Positions 1 to 6,903 of a stretch of 15,905 nucleotides of DNA are shown piece by piece. Each line of letters starts with the position of its first letter. Position 1 is the first letter of the stretch. This stretch comes from Paludibacter sp. (GTDB lineage Bacteria; Bacteroidota; Bacteroidia; Bacteroidales; Paludibacteraceae): the NCBI GenBank assembly GCA_028748945.1, contig JAQTOL010000020.1, positions 1 through 15,905 of the forward strand, read 5' to 3'. The notes under the pieces are model-generated. The model was not told the DNA's origin. It ran no database searches and saw nothing but the letters and a program-made list of their open reading frames with translations. Both the position numbers and the translations under genes were made by a program.

Positions 1-434
1 GTGTACGCACTTCGAAGAGATCGAGCGGAACAGTAAGCTTTGCCAACCACGTTGCTGCCTGGAAGGCTAAGGGAATGAACCTGGGTTCTGTGTGGGATTA
101 TCAGATTATGGAAACCGAGGGATATCATAGTAGCGGGAGTTCAAATATTACTGTGAGCGGAAGTATCGAAACAGCTGGTATATCCGTCCCTTTTCGGGAT
201 GTTGCTACTGAATTCAGCATCTATCCCAATCCGGTAAAAGATAGGCTCAATTTTACCCTTCCCGGGTCACCGGCTGAAGTTCGTTTACTCACAGTTAATG
301 GCGATGAGCTACTCCTTTTGAAACCCGAAAGCCCTGAAAATAATATTGATATGACGAAATACAACGCAGGAGTCTATTTTTTGTATTTGTATTCAAAACA
401 AGGATCTGTAACTAAAAAGATAATAAAGATTTGA
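1..434 (+). CDS. GH11 endo-1,4-beta-xylanase, 3' part, with T9SS type A sorting domain
   Basis: The gene enters from the left edge (reading frame begins at base 3) and ends at TGA 432-434. The first ~60 codons match the C-terminal end of a glycoside hydrolase family 11 xylanase: [16 protein letters not shown], then [13 protein letters not shown], then [14 protein letters not shown]. In GH11 the Glu of the TEGYxSSG motif is the acid/base catalyst (codon 117-119 here). The nucleophile Glu and the signal peptide lie outside the window. After a short linker, residues from about codon 207 onward ([14 protein letters not shown] to the Lys-rich end KKIIKI) form a typical T9SS type A C-terminal sorting domain. 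The enzyme is therefore probably exported through the outer membrane and either released or surface-anchored to cut xylan. No other polysaccharide gene is seen in the window, so it appears unrelated to the phosphate genes downstream. The family call is firm; the substrate is inferred from the family. Confidence 0.9.
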   Translation, partial: VRTSKRSSGTVSFANHVAAWKAKGMNLGSVWDYQIMETEGYHSSGSSNITVSGSIETAGISVPFRDVATEFSIYPNPVKDRLNFTLPGSPAEVRLLTVNGDELLLLKPESPENNIDMTKYNAGVYFLYLYSKQGSVTKKIIKI

Positions 435-453
435 ATCTGAGTAATTGAACAAA

Positions 454-500
454 AAAGTCACATAATTCGCTGGGTGCTATCCTGAAAATTATACGACTTT
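454..500 (+). terminator. Possible terminator after the xylanase gene
   Basis: An imperfect inverted repeat starts 20 bp after the xylanase stop. AAAGTC (454-459) pairs with GACTTT (495-500) and ATAATT (462-467) pairs with AATTAT (487-492), separated by a 2x2 mismatch, with a ~19-nt loop. An A-run precedes it (451-456) and the 3' arm ends in TTT. The stem is AT-rich, so the call is only moderate. Confidence 0.4.
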
Positions 501-600
501 CGTAAGTTCCCATTATTTATGAACTGAAAATACACAGAATATACGGAGCCATCAAAAGTTCATCCTCATTTTTTTCATCTTTCAAATTGAAAATTTCTTT

Positions 601-817
601 GGGCTGCAAGCCCTCTAACCAGCCCAATGCAAAACGAAGTGACGCGTTGGGTTTAATGCAACAAATACAGCTTGCGCCCAGAATGTGCAATATATTTTAT
701 TTCAATATATTATGCCGGGCTTACAGCCCGAAAACCTATTCTATTCACTGAATCCCAAGGCTTCACCCTGGGCTGGTATATATTAGCCTTACAGGCTGTA
801 CTTACAATCTGTAAGTA
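601..817. repeat. Cluster of short GC-rich hairpins, REP-like
   Basis: The 642-bp gap between the xylanase and the oxidoreductase holds no convincing gene. It does hold six compact inverted repeats: GGGCT/AGCCC (601-613), CCCAATGC/GCGTTGGG (623-651, one G-T pair), CGGGCT/AGCCCG (716-730, 3-nt loop), CCCAAGG/CCCTGGG (754-772, one mismatch), AGCCT/AGGCT (785-797, 3-nt loop) and TACTTACA/TGTAAGTA (799-817, 3-nt loop). A direct repeat CAATATATT occurs at 688-696 and 703-711. The alternating GGGCT.AGCCC and CCCAGGG-type palindromes look like REP elements of the kind mobilised by RAYT (Y1 transposase-related) proteins. No such gene is in the window, so the class is inferred from structure alone. 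Confidence 0.55.
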
Positions 818-939
818 TTTTCAACGGCAGACAGTCTTTTGATACATCCCCTTTTTTACTCTATCCACCCCGCTGTTCAACACTTCGATTGTTGGACTCA
901 TGTGCAGAATCAGCACGCATACCTGCTATAGAATTAGGA

Positions 940-988
940 TTAAACAGATTTATCGTTGGGTTCATCGGCTTAAACAGCTGTTTCATCG
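940..988. repeat. 30-bp spaced direct repeat with a 12-bp palindrome
   Basis: TTAAACAG occurs at 940-947 and again at 970-977, exactly 30 bp apart, each followed within 11 bp by ATCG. The second copy is part of a perfect 12-bp palindrome AAACAGCTGTTT (972-983). It lies 32-80 bp upstream of the -7-like box of the oxidoreductase gene, where a transcription factor could bind. Nothing else in the window shows this motif, so a function is only a suggestion. Confidence 0.3.
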
Positions 989-1019
989 ATTTTAATTTTA
1001 GTTGAAATATCTTGTGAAT

Positions 1020-1027
1020 TACTTTTG
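1020..1027 (+). promoter_or_regulatory. Bacteroidota -7 box of the oxidoreductase gene
   Basis: TACTTTTG fits the Bacteroidota -7 consensus TAnnTTTG exactly. A TTG lies at 1002-1004, closer than the usual -33 spacing. If transcription starts just after this box, the TTG at 1002 cannot be the start codon and the ATG at 1038 would be almost leaderless. This supports translation from 1071 or 1077. Confidence 0.45.
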
Positions 1028-1076
1028 TTTCGAAATAATGCCATCACCCAATAATAATTTTTTAAAAAGAATGGTT

Positions 1077-2564
1077 ATGCGTAAAAGAGTAGTTATCATC
1101 GGAGGCGGAATTGCCGGATTGTCGGCCGGAATTTATTCGGTCATGAATGGTTTTGAAACGGAAATAATAGAAATGCACAGTATTGCCGGCGGACAATGTA
1201 CAGCCTGGGATCGAAAGGGGTATCGTTTTGATTATTGCCTGCATTGGTTGGTCGGAACTTCAAAGGGAGCTTTCCACGAAATATGGAAGGAAACGAATGT
1301 AATCAATAACGAAACCGAAATCATCGACCACGAAGTTCATTCACGGATTTTGGATAACGATGGGAATGAGTTTATCATCTATTCCAATATCGACCGTTGG
1401 GAGAAATACCTGATGGATATAGCTCCCGAAGATAAAGCAGCTATTCAAAAAATGTGCACCGAAATGCGAAAAAGCGCCTTGCTGGAACCCTTTTCATTGG
1501 CACCCGAATTGCGCAGCCCGCTCGATTATATCAAAATCTTACCTAAAATGCTTCCGGTAATGAATGTGGTGCGGAAATTCGGGAGGCTGACCTGTCAGGA
1601 ATATTTCGATAAACTAAATTTAAAAAACGAACGGATCAAATCGGTTTTCTTTTCCTTGTATGGCAACCGCGATTTCTCCGCTTTGGCATTTATATTTATG
1701 CTGGGCTGGTTCAATCAAAAAAACGCAGGCTATATCAAAGGCGGGTCTTATCCGCTGGCCCAACGCATGGTGGAAAAATTTGTGAAACTCGGTGGTAAAT
1801 TATCGTATGGCAAGAAAGTTGAAAAAGTTATTGTTGAGAATAATGTTACAAAAGGCGTACTGCTGAGCGATGGAACATCTGTTCCGGCGGACTATGTCAT
1901 CAGTGCTGCCGATGGCTACTCGACTATTTTCAAGATGCTTGAATCGAAATATATCTCAAAGGAAATTGATTTTGCCTATAAAAACTGGGAACTTTTCACC
2001 CCCATCGTGCAGGTTTCTTTCGGCGTAAAAAAAGATATTCCGTCTCAGTTTCCGATTATTATCAATATATCGAAAGACATGATAATAGGGAAAACAAAAC
2101 TGGAAAACGGTTATTCTGTAATGAATTATTCCTATGACTCTACGATGGCACCCGAAGGAAAAACAACCATCGTCCTGCGATATGACAGTCCGTGGAAGTT
2201 ATGGGAAAATATGGAAGCGGAAGAATACAAGGCCGAAAAGAAACAGATTCAGAAAGATGCTACCGCCTGTCTTGACAAAATATATCCGGGCATATCGGAA
2301 TTTATTGAGGTGATCGATGTGGCAACTCCTAAAACCGACGTGAAATACACGGGCGTAAAAGATGGGGCGTATGAAGGATTTATGCCTTCGAAAGATAATA
2401 TGATGAAATCCCTGAAAATGCAACTTCCCAAACTTCAGAACTTTTATATGGCCGGTCAATGGCTGTTCCCGGGTGGAGGACTTCCACCATCAGCGCAAAC
2501 AGGCAAATGGACCATTCAGTTGATTTGTAAAAAAGAAAAACAAAAGTTTAGTTCAACTATGTGA
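1077..2564 (+). CDS. FAD/NAD(P)-dependent oxidoreductase, phytoene desaturase-like
   Basis: A 495-residue flavoprotein. The Rossmann dinucleotide-binding motif GGGIAGLSAG sits at residues 9-18, immediately after the start, followed by an acidic residue at the end of the second strand (EIIEMH) and the GGQCTAWDRKGYRFD segment typical of phytoene dehydrogenase/amine oxidase-type enzymes. The C-terminal FAD-closing motif AGQWLFPGGGLPPSAQTG begins at about residue 459. The frame stays open upstream to a TTG at 1002 and an ATG at 1038, but the Rossmann fold normally begins near the N-terminus. AAAGA at 1066-1070 is also well spaced for the ATG at 1077 (ATG 1071 is the alternative). Such enzymes desaturate, isomerise or oxidise polyenes and related substrates. 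No carotenoid gene is nearby, so the substrate is unknown. It appears to be a single-gene unit followed by hairpins. Confidence 0.85.
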   Translation: MRKRVVIIGGGIAGLSAGIYSVMNGFETEIIEMHSIAGGQCTAWDRKGYRFDYCLHWLVGTSKGAFHEIWKETNVINNETEIIDHEVHSRILDNDGNEFIIYSNIDRWEKYLMDIAPEDKAAIQKMCTEMRKSALLEPFSLAPELRSPLDYIKILPKMLPVMNVVRKFGRLTCQEYFDKLNLKNERIKSVFFSLYGNRDFSALAFIFMLGWFNQKNAGYIKGGSYPLAQRMVEKFVKLGGKLSYGKKVEKVIVENNVTKGVLLSDGTSVPADYVISAADGYSTIFKMLESKYISKEIDFAYKNWELFTPIVQVSFGVKKDIPSQFPIIINISKDMIIGKTKLENGYSVMNYSYDSTMAPEGKTTIVLRYDSPWKLWENMEAEEYKAEKKQIQKDATACLDKIYPGISEFIEVIDVATPKTDVKYTGVKDGAYEGFMPSKDNMMKSLKMQLPKLQNFYMAGQWLFPGGGLPPSAQTGKWTIQLICKKEKQKFSSTM

Positions 2565-2590
2565 CCCATAAAGCCCCGGCATAAGGTATT

Positions 2591-2619
2591 GTGCGCATAT
2601 AAACTTGTTTTATACGCAC
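2591..2619 (+). terminator. Hairpin after the oxidoreductase gene
   Basis: GTGCG (2591-2595) pairs with CGCAC (2615-2619), and the inner TATAAA/TTTATA arms also pair once a 2-nt CA bulge is allowed. It begins 26 bp after the stop codon. There is no clear T-run after it, so it may act with the next hairpin (2623-2675) as an intrinsic terminator or mRNA-stabilising structure. Confidence 0.4.
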
Positions 2620-2622
2620 GCT

Positions 2623-2675
2623 TTCGGAATTCGATTGAAATAATTGGTTCTCACCAACTTTAATCGTATTCCGAA
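2623..2675. repeat. Long imperfect inverted repeat upstream of the small membrane protein gene
   Basis: TTCGGAAT (2623-2630) pairs with ATTCCGAA (2668-2675). After one T-T mismatch, CGATT (2632-2636) pairs with AATCG (2662-2666), and an inner TTGGT/ACCAA stem (2644-2648/2653-2657) closes a 4-nt loop. It lies 60 bp before the next start codon. It could be a second terminator arm or a 5' structural element. Confidence 0.45.
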
Positions 2676-2735
2676 TGTTATATAAGATATAAATATTTGT
2701 ACTCTTACTTAACCGGTTATTTAAAATTAATTCCC

Positions 2736-2897
2736 ATGGATATTAAATGGATTGTTATTGCAGTCGTTCTAATCAGTTTACTGGCTTCAATTATTTACAT
2801 GATGGTCCGGAATCAGAAAGACAAAAAAGAGGTTATTGACAGTGTAAATGAACCTGAAATAGAAGATCCGGATCTAAAAAGAGAGGACGAGTTCTGA
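2736..2897 (+). CDS. Small one-helix membrane protein, unknown function
   Basis: A 53-residue protein. Residues ~5-23 (WIVIAVVLISLLASIIYMMV) form one strong transmembrane helix. It is followed by a basic stop-transfer patch (RNQKDKK) and a strongly acidic C-terminal tail (EPEIEDPDLKREDEF), predicting an N-out/C-in single-pass inner-membrane protein. A TTG at 2697 would add 13 residues, but the ATG at 2736 puts the helix at the very N-terminus, the more usual layout for such proteins. I do not recognise the family beyond a general resemblance to short TM-plus-RNxKDKK proteins in Bacteroidota. It sits between the oxidoreductase and the Lys-rich coiled-coil gene, with 233 bp of non-coding DNA after it. 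No function is assigned. Confidence 0.6.
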   Translation: MDIKWIVIAVVLISLLASIIYMMVRNQKDKKEVIDSVNEPEIEDPDLKREDEF

Positions 2898-3025
2898 CTG
2901 AAGAAGCGATTGATTCTGAAAATCAACCAGCAATGAGCCATCGTTGAAAGTTTGATCAGGCTAAAAAATGCTTCGTAAATTAATTTTAAGAGTGAAAATT
3001 GCAGCATTAATTACAAATTTATTTG

Positions 3026-3033
3026 TATGTTTG
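3026..3033 (+). promoter_or_regulatory. -7 box upstream of the coiled-coil gene
   Basis: TATGTTTG fits TAnnTTTG exactly, 97 bp before the ATG at 3131. A TTG at 2999-3001 is slightly further upstream than the usual -33 spacing. The 11-bp phased repeats at 3069-3109 would lie in the transcribed leader if this is the real promoter. Confidence 0.4.
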
Positions 3034-3068
3034 CATTTACTTTCGGAAAGATTAATCATTTTAATTAT

Positions 3069-3109
3069 CTGAACATTAATGTAATATAAACGTAACATGA
3101 TTGTAATAT
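3069..3109 (+). promoter_or_regulatory. Four 8-mers phased at 11 bp, candidate response-regulator site
   Basis: CTGAACAT (3069-3076), TGTAATAT (3080-3087), CGTAACAT (3091-3098) and TGTAATAT (3102-3109) start exactly 11 bp apart. Units 2-4 fit YGTAAYAT; unit 1 differs at two positions. Direct repeats of 6-8 bp at 11-bp phasing are the layout bound by OmpR/PhoB-family regulators (E. coli Pho boxes are 7-bp repeats with 4-bp spacers). The site ends 21 bp before the ATG at 3131, closer than an activator site would normally be. It may repress, or the true promoter arrangement may differ from the one annotated at 3026-3033. Confidence 0.5.
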
Positions 3110-3130
3110 CGTTAACAATAAAGGGGCAAT

Positions 3131-3463
3131 ATGAAAAGTAAAAAAGAAAAAGCGGAAAAGGCAATTGAATTTGCAGAAATATTGAAATCAAGTGTTGATT
3201 TTCTAAAGGAAAAAGGACAGGATACCGAATTTGTAAAAACATTTGATCAGACAGTCCGGAAATTAGTCAAACTGCAAAAGGAACTGATTACCTTAAAGGA
3301 GAAAGTCAGAACCAAAAAGGAAATGATTCAGGAAGTCAGGGAGCAGGCCATTGAACAATCCAAAGTTGCCATGAAAATAACGAAGGATTTACCTGAAATT
3401 AAAAAGGAAAAAACAAAAAAGGAGAAAAAGCAGAAGGTTGAAAATACTGCAAAACCGGCTTAA
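3131..3463 (+). CDS. Small Lys-rich coiled-coil protein, unknown function
   Basis: A 110-residue hydrophilic protein with no signal peptide or membrane segment. By my count 28 of 110 residues are Lys. Residues ~1-85 read as long amphipathic helices with heptad-like spacing (for example IEFAEILKSSVDFLKEK, then VRKLVKLQKELITLKEKV), predicting a coiled coil. The last ~25 residues are a very basic, low-complexity tail (KKEKTKKEKKQKVENTAKPA). I do not recognise a family. A helical body plus basic tail recalls phasin-like or nucleoid-associated proteins, and the tail resembles in composition that of the CHAD protein at 6904-8079. It appears to be transcribed alone, behind the phased repeats at 3069-3109. 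The reading frame is well supported by composition and the helical pattern; the role is unknown. Confidence 0.7.
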   Translation: MKSKKEKAEKAIEFAEILKSSVDFLKEKGQDTEFVKTFDQTVRKLVKLQKELITLKEKVRTKKEMIQEVREQAIEQSKVAMKITKDLPEIKKEKTKKEKKQKVENTAKPA

Positions 3464-3531
3464 AACTGATTTTGTTTAATTCTGCAGGTTTATAAATTCA
3501 GGAATAACTAAATCCGAATGAGAGCGAAACA

Positions 3532-3608
3532 ATTGCAATCGTATGCTGATTGCAATAAAGTGCCTGACGTACCACATTGTATCCATTTACGTATTATTCG
3601 TAAATGGA
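3532..3608. repeat. Two perfect hairpins, 7-nt loops, upstream of the phosphoesterase gene
   Basis: ATTGCAATC (3532-3540) pairs perfectly with GATTGCAAT (3548-3556) across a 7-nt loop. TCCATTTACG (3582-3591) pairs perfectly with CGTAAATGGA (3599-3608), also across a 7-nt loop. They are 25 bp apart in the 228-bp gap between the coiled-coil gene and the phosphoesterase gene. Neither is followed by a T-run. They may end transcription of the upstream gene, structure the leader of the downstream gene, or bind a protein. Confidence 0.5.
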
Positions 3609-3691
3609 AGCGGATAATTTTAGTTGCAGGTACCTTCCCTTTGTTTCCTCGGCATTTAGTTTGAACAAACCCTTCAAATAAATTCTTACGT

Positions 3692-6139
3692 ATGAAATCA
3701 GGTTCACAATATTATTTCAGGACAGGGTATCTGAAATGGATTTTCATGGCTCTGATCGTGATATACAGTCCGGTCGTATTGCAGTCACAATTAAAACAAA
3801 GCCAGGTTATCAGGCTTCCCAACGGTTGGAGTTTAAGTCCCGCCGGGGAGCAGATTCCGCTGGGCGATCTTCCCCTGAATATTGCCGTTTCGCCGGGATT
3901 GAAATATGCCGCAGTGACAAATAATGGCGAAAGTACGCAATCCATTCAACTTATCAGTCTTAAAACACATAAAGTCACCGATACATACAAAGTGGGCAAA
4001 GCCTGGCTTGGTCTGGCGTTTGGCGATTCGGAGAAAAACCTGTATGCATCGGGCGGGTACGACAACTTTATACTCCATTTCGAGATAAGGAACGATCAAC
4101 TTATTTGCCGGGACACGATCAGGTTGGGACAACCCCTGGCGAAGATTTCAGTAGCGGGTTTAGCGGTCGACGAAAGGGCAAACAGACTGTACGTTGTCAC
4201 GAAGGATGATAACTCGTTGTATGTGCTGAACACGGCAACAAAGAAAATCATCAAACAACTTCCGTTGGACGGAGAAGGATATACCTGTATTTTGTCTCCC
4301 GACAGGAATGAATTGTATTGTAGTTGCTGGGGTGGTGCTAAAATTGATATTTTCAACACCATTAACTTAGAAAAGGAAGGAGTGGTTGCTGTGGGAAACC
4401 ACCCGAACGATATTGCAATGGATAAAAGCGCTAAATGGTTGTATGTTGCCAATTCGGATGATAATTCGGTTTCAGTAGTCAACCTGAAAAAAAGAAAAGT
4501 AGTCGAAACCCTCAATGCAGCCCTTTATCCAACAACCTTAGCCGGATCCACCACCAATGGTGTTGCGTTGACAACTGATGGCAAAACACTTTACATAGCC
4601 AATGCCGATAATAATTGCCTCGCGGTTTTCGATGTTTCCTCGCCCGGCGAAAGCAAGAGTCTGGGATTTATCCCTACCGGCTGGTATCCCGATTGTGTAC
4701 GTTTGGCAGGCAACCGGATTTTGGTGTCGAACGGCAAAGGGCTGACTTCGTTGCCAAATCCCGGAGGACCTAATCCTGCCGTGGAAAAAAACAAAGTGGA
4801 ATATCAGAAAGGAGTCAATAAAGAAACTGAAGAAGAACAATACATTGCAGGACTCTTCAAAGGTACCTTGGGTCTAATTTCCAAACCGGACGAAAAACAA
4901 CTGGCAGACTGGACTAAACAGGTGTACCAAAATACAGCATTCAATAAGGAAAAGGAAACCAAAGCGGATGGCATGAAAGGCAATCCCATTCCGATGACTG
5001 TAGGCGATGCATCACCCATCAAATATGTTTTTTATATCGTCAAGGAAAACCGGACTTACGATCAGGTGCTGGGTGATATGCCGCAGGGTAACGGAGATAC
5101 TTCGTTGGTCCTTTTCGGACGGAAATACACGCCAAACCAACATAAACTGGCATCGGAATTTGTTTTGCTGGATAATTTCTATAATGATGCCGAAGTGAGT
5201 GCGGACGGACATAACTGGAGTTTAGGGGCTTATTCCAATGATTACCTTGAGAAAACGTGGCCTACTTTTTACGGTGATCGCGGCGGAAATTACGATGCCG
5301 AAGGACACCGGAAAATGGCCAACAATAAAGATGGTTTTATCTGGGATTTTTGCCGGAGAAATAATGTAAGCTACCGTACTTACGGTGAGTTTGCCGATGA
5401 TTACAAACCGAACCTGCCGGTTCTAAAAAATCATTTTTGTCCGTACTACACCAGCTGGGATCAAACGGTGATGGACACTACCCGTTTCAGACAGTGGAAG
5501 CAGGATTTTGATTCATTGCTTTCCATTCATCAGGTTCCGCAATTGAATACGCTTCGTTTTATCAACGATCATACCGAAGGAATGAAAATCGGTCGCCCGA
5601 CTCCCTTCGCGGAAGTAGCCGATAACGATCTGGCGGTAGGATTATTTGTCGAATACCTGAGTAAAAGTCCGATATGGAAAGAGTCTGTCGTTTTCGTTGT
5701 GGAAGATGACTCACAAAACGGCCCCGATCATGTAGATGCACACCGGAGTACCACTTATGTCGCCGGAGGATTTGTGAAACAATCTTTTGTAGATCACACA
5801 GCTTATTCCACTACTTCCGTCCTGAGAACTATTGAACTAATCCTTGGTTTGCCACCCATGAGCCAGTACGATGCGGCTGCCGAACCTATGTGGCGTTGTT
5901 TCAATACCGAAGCCAACCATCCTCCTTTCCTTTCGGTTCCGGCGGAGACGAATCTTTTTGAAATTAACCGGGCGTATAATGTCTGGCAACGAAAAAGTGA
6001 AACCTTTGATTTCAGCAAGGAAGACCGTGTGAAAGACAGCGACCTGAACGAAGTACTCTGGGTTGCCTGCCGGGGAACCTCGACATCCTGCCCTCCTCCG
6101 GTTCATGCTGCCTTTGTCAGGATAAATGAAAAGGACTAA
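3692..6139 (+). CDS. Exported bifunctional YncE-like beta-propeller / alkaline phosphatase-family phosphoesterase
   Basis: An 815-residue protein with an N-terminal signal sequence (basic residues, then WIFMALIVIYSPVVLQS, ~16-32). Residues ~60-350 carry YVTN/YncE beta-propeller repeats (for example LYVVTKDDNSLYVLNTATKK, LYVANSDDNSVSVVN, LYIANADNNCLAVFD). From ~445 a phosphoesterase domain of the phospholipase C/acid phosphatase type begins: YIVKENRTYDQVLG with Glu452-Asn453, SADGHNWS at 503-510, and VVEDDSQNGPDHVDAHR with Asp672-Asp673, His680 and His684. These are the kind of metal-binding and catalytic residues seen in this superfamily. The expected role is hydrolysis of phosphate esters in the periplasm or at the surface, with the propeller for substrate or partner binding; the substrate is unknown. 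It stands alone between hairpins, upstream of the polyP operon, which suggests a part in phosphate supply. The architecture matches a known bacterial fusion family. Confidence 0.85.
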   Translation: MKSGSQYYFRTGYLKWIFMALIVIYSPVVLQSQLKQSQVIRLPNGWSLSPAGEQIPLGDLPLNIAVSPGLKYAAVTNNGESTQSIQLISLKTHKVTDTYKVGKAWLGLAFGDSEKNLYASGGYDNFILHFEIRNDQLICRDTIRLGQPLAKISVAGLAVDERANRLYVVTKDDNSLYVLNTATKKIIKQLPLDGEGYTCILSPDRNELYCSCWGGAKIDIFNTINLEKEGVVAVGNHPNDIAMDKSAKWLYVANSDDNSVSVVNLKKRKVVETLNAALYPTTLAGSTTNGVALTTDGKTLYIANADNNCLAVFDVSSPGESKSLGFIPTGWYPDCVRLAGNRILVSNGKGLTSLPNPGGPNPAVEKNKVEYQKGVNKETEEEQYIAGLFKGTLGLISKPDEKQLADWTKQVYQNTAFNKEKETKADGMKGNPIPMTVGDASPIKYVFYIVKENRTYDQVLGDMPQGNGDTSLVLFGRKYTPNQHKLASEFVLLDNFYNDAEVSADGHNWSLGAYSNDYLEKTWPTFYGDRGGNYDAEGHRKMANNKDGFIWDFCRRNNVSYRTYGEFADDYKPNLPVLKNHFCPYYTSWDQTVMDTTRFRQWKQDFDSLLSIHQVPQLNTLRFINDHTEGMKIGRPTPFAEVADNDLAVGLFVEYLSKSPIWKESVVFVVEDDSQNGPDHVDAHRSTTYVAGGFVKQSFVDHTAYSTTSVLRTIELILGLPPMSQYDAAAEPMWRCFNTEANHPPFLSVPAETNLFEINRAYNVWQRKSETFDFSKEDRVKDSDLNEVLWVACRGTSTSCPPPVHAAFVRINEKD

Positions 6140-6228
6140 ACTGAAGTTGTAGGATTTCAACCGCTGAACCGGAAAGGATCAAAATAGAATCAACGACATA
6201 ACTTTCTGCACAAAACTCTTTTTACCGT

Positions 6229-6261
6229 ATCCGTCTGACCGCATTAAGCAGTCGGACGGAT
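6229..6261 (+). terminator. Probable terminator after the phosphoesterase gene
   Basis: ATCCGTCTGAC (6229-6239) pairs with GTCGGACGGAT (6251-6261), 11 bp with one T-G wobble, across an 11-nt loop, and TTT follows at once. It lies 90 bp after the stop and 78 bp before the HD gene, so it separates the two transcription units. Confidence 0.55.
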
Positions 6262-6338
6262 TTCAGTTATCCGCATTTATTTCATCCGTTTATTCCATTT
6301 CCGAACATTAAGTGACTAAAAAGGGTTTTATAAGTATT

Positions 6339-6851
6339 ATGGAAAACAAGAACAGAATAGAATTAATCAGGCAGGAAGTGAATACTATCCTGCTGAATCA
6401 ACCAGACACTGAACAACGGCGCGAAGGCTATGTTCATCTGTATGGCGTGGCGCAAAACTGTACATTACTGGCTATCAGACGGGGACTGGATATTGAGCTC
6501 TGCACAATCATTGGACTCTTACACGATATTTATACCTACAAACACGGTTATTTAAAAGAACATGCCACGCTGGGAGCTGCCGAAGCCGAAAATCTGTTGC
6601 GGAAACTGGAGGTTTTCAACTTAGAAGAAATAGAAATTATCAAAAATGCCATCTGTTATCATAGTAATAAAAAAATTAAACACGATAAATATTCCGAACT
6701 GATAAAAGATGCGGATTTGATGCAAAATTTTCTGTATAACTTATCATTTAATGTAAAACATAAAAAACGAATAAAGAAAACTTTGAAGAGCGTGGGCATA
6801 AAAATGAAATTCAATAAAGGAAATCCTGCTAAAGAGAGAGCCGGGAAATGA
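6339..6851 (+). CDS. HD-domain metal-dependent phosphohydrolase
   Basis: A 170-residue cytoplasmic protein built almost entirely of an HD domain. Candidate metal ligands are His33 (YVHLYGV), His62-Asp63 (LLHDIYTYKHG), and Asp126 (LIKDADLM), with further conserved-looking His75 and His108. The tail after ~135 is basic (KHKKRIKKTLK). HD proteins hydrolyse phosphate mono- or diesters, often nucleotides or signalling nucleotides; the substrate here cannot be told. The frame is open to a GTG at 6312, but the ATG at 6339 gives the more natural N-terminus (MENKNRIELIRQEV). It is the first gene of a likely operon, with the CHAD gene 52 bp downstream and PPK2 after that. This places it in polyphosphate or nucleotide phosphate metabolism by context only. 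Confidence 0.75.
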   Translation: MENKNRIELIRQEVNTILLNQPDTEQRREGYVHLYGVAQNCTLLAIRRGLDIELCTIIGLLHDIYTYKHGYLKEHATLGAAEAENLLRKLEVFNLEEIEIIKNAICYHSNKKIKHDKYSELIKDADLMQNFLYNLSFNVKHKKRIKKTLKSVGIKMKFNKGNPAKERAGK

Positions 6852-6903
6852 AATATGAACAAAATTCCCTGATCGACACAAAATAACATTAAATCAATAT
6901 ATT

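Noticed and set aside
601..817. CRISPR array or riboswitch in the hairpin-rich region
   Set aside because: The repeats differ in sequence and spacing and there are no uniform spacers or cas genes. The next gene starts 260 bp further on, behind its own promoter-like box.
1002..1076. Upstream in-frame starts for the oxidoreductase (TTG 1002, ATG 1038)
   Set aside because: A TAnnTTTG -7 box at 1020-1027 would place transcription start after the TTG and almost at the second start, and the Rossmann fold begins right after ATG 1077.
2697..2735. TTG start for the small membrane protein
   Set aside because: It would put 13 extra residues before the transmembrane helix and overlap an imperfect -7-like box (AATATTTG, 2692-2699). 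The ATG at 2736 is more natural.
2961..3242. 93-codon minus-strand frame overlapping the coiled-coil gene
   Set aside because: It is hydrophobic low-complexity sequence created by reading A/G-rich coding DNA backwards, and it crosses the phased repeats and the start of a better-supported gene.
4096..4515. 139-codon open frame on the minus strand within the phosphoesterase gene
   Set aside because: It is fully inside a well-supported plus-strand gene and shows no recognisable motif; treated as a shadow frame.
6312..6338. GTG start for the HD protein
   Set aside because: The ATG at 6339 gives a cleaner N-terminus, and the extra nine residues add no recognisable part of the domain.
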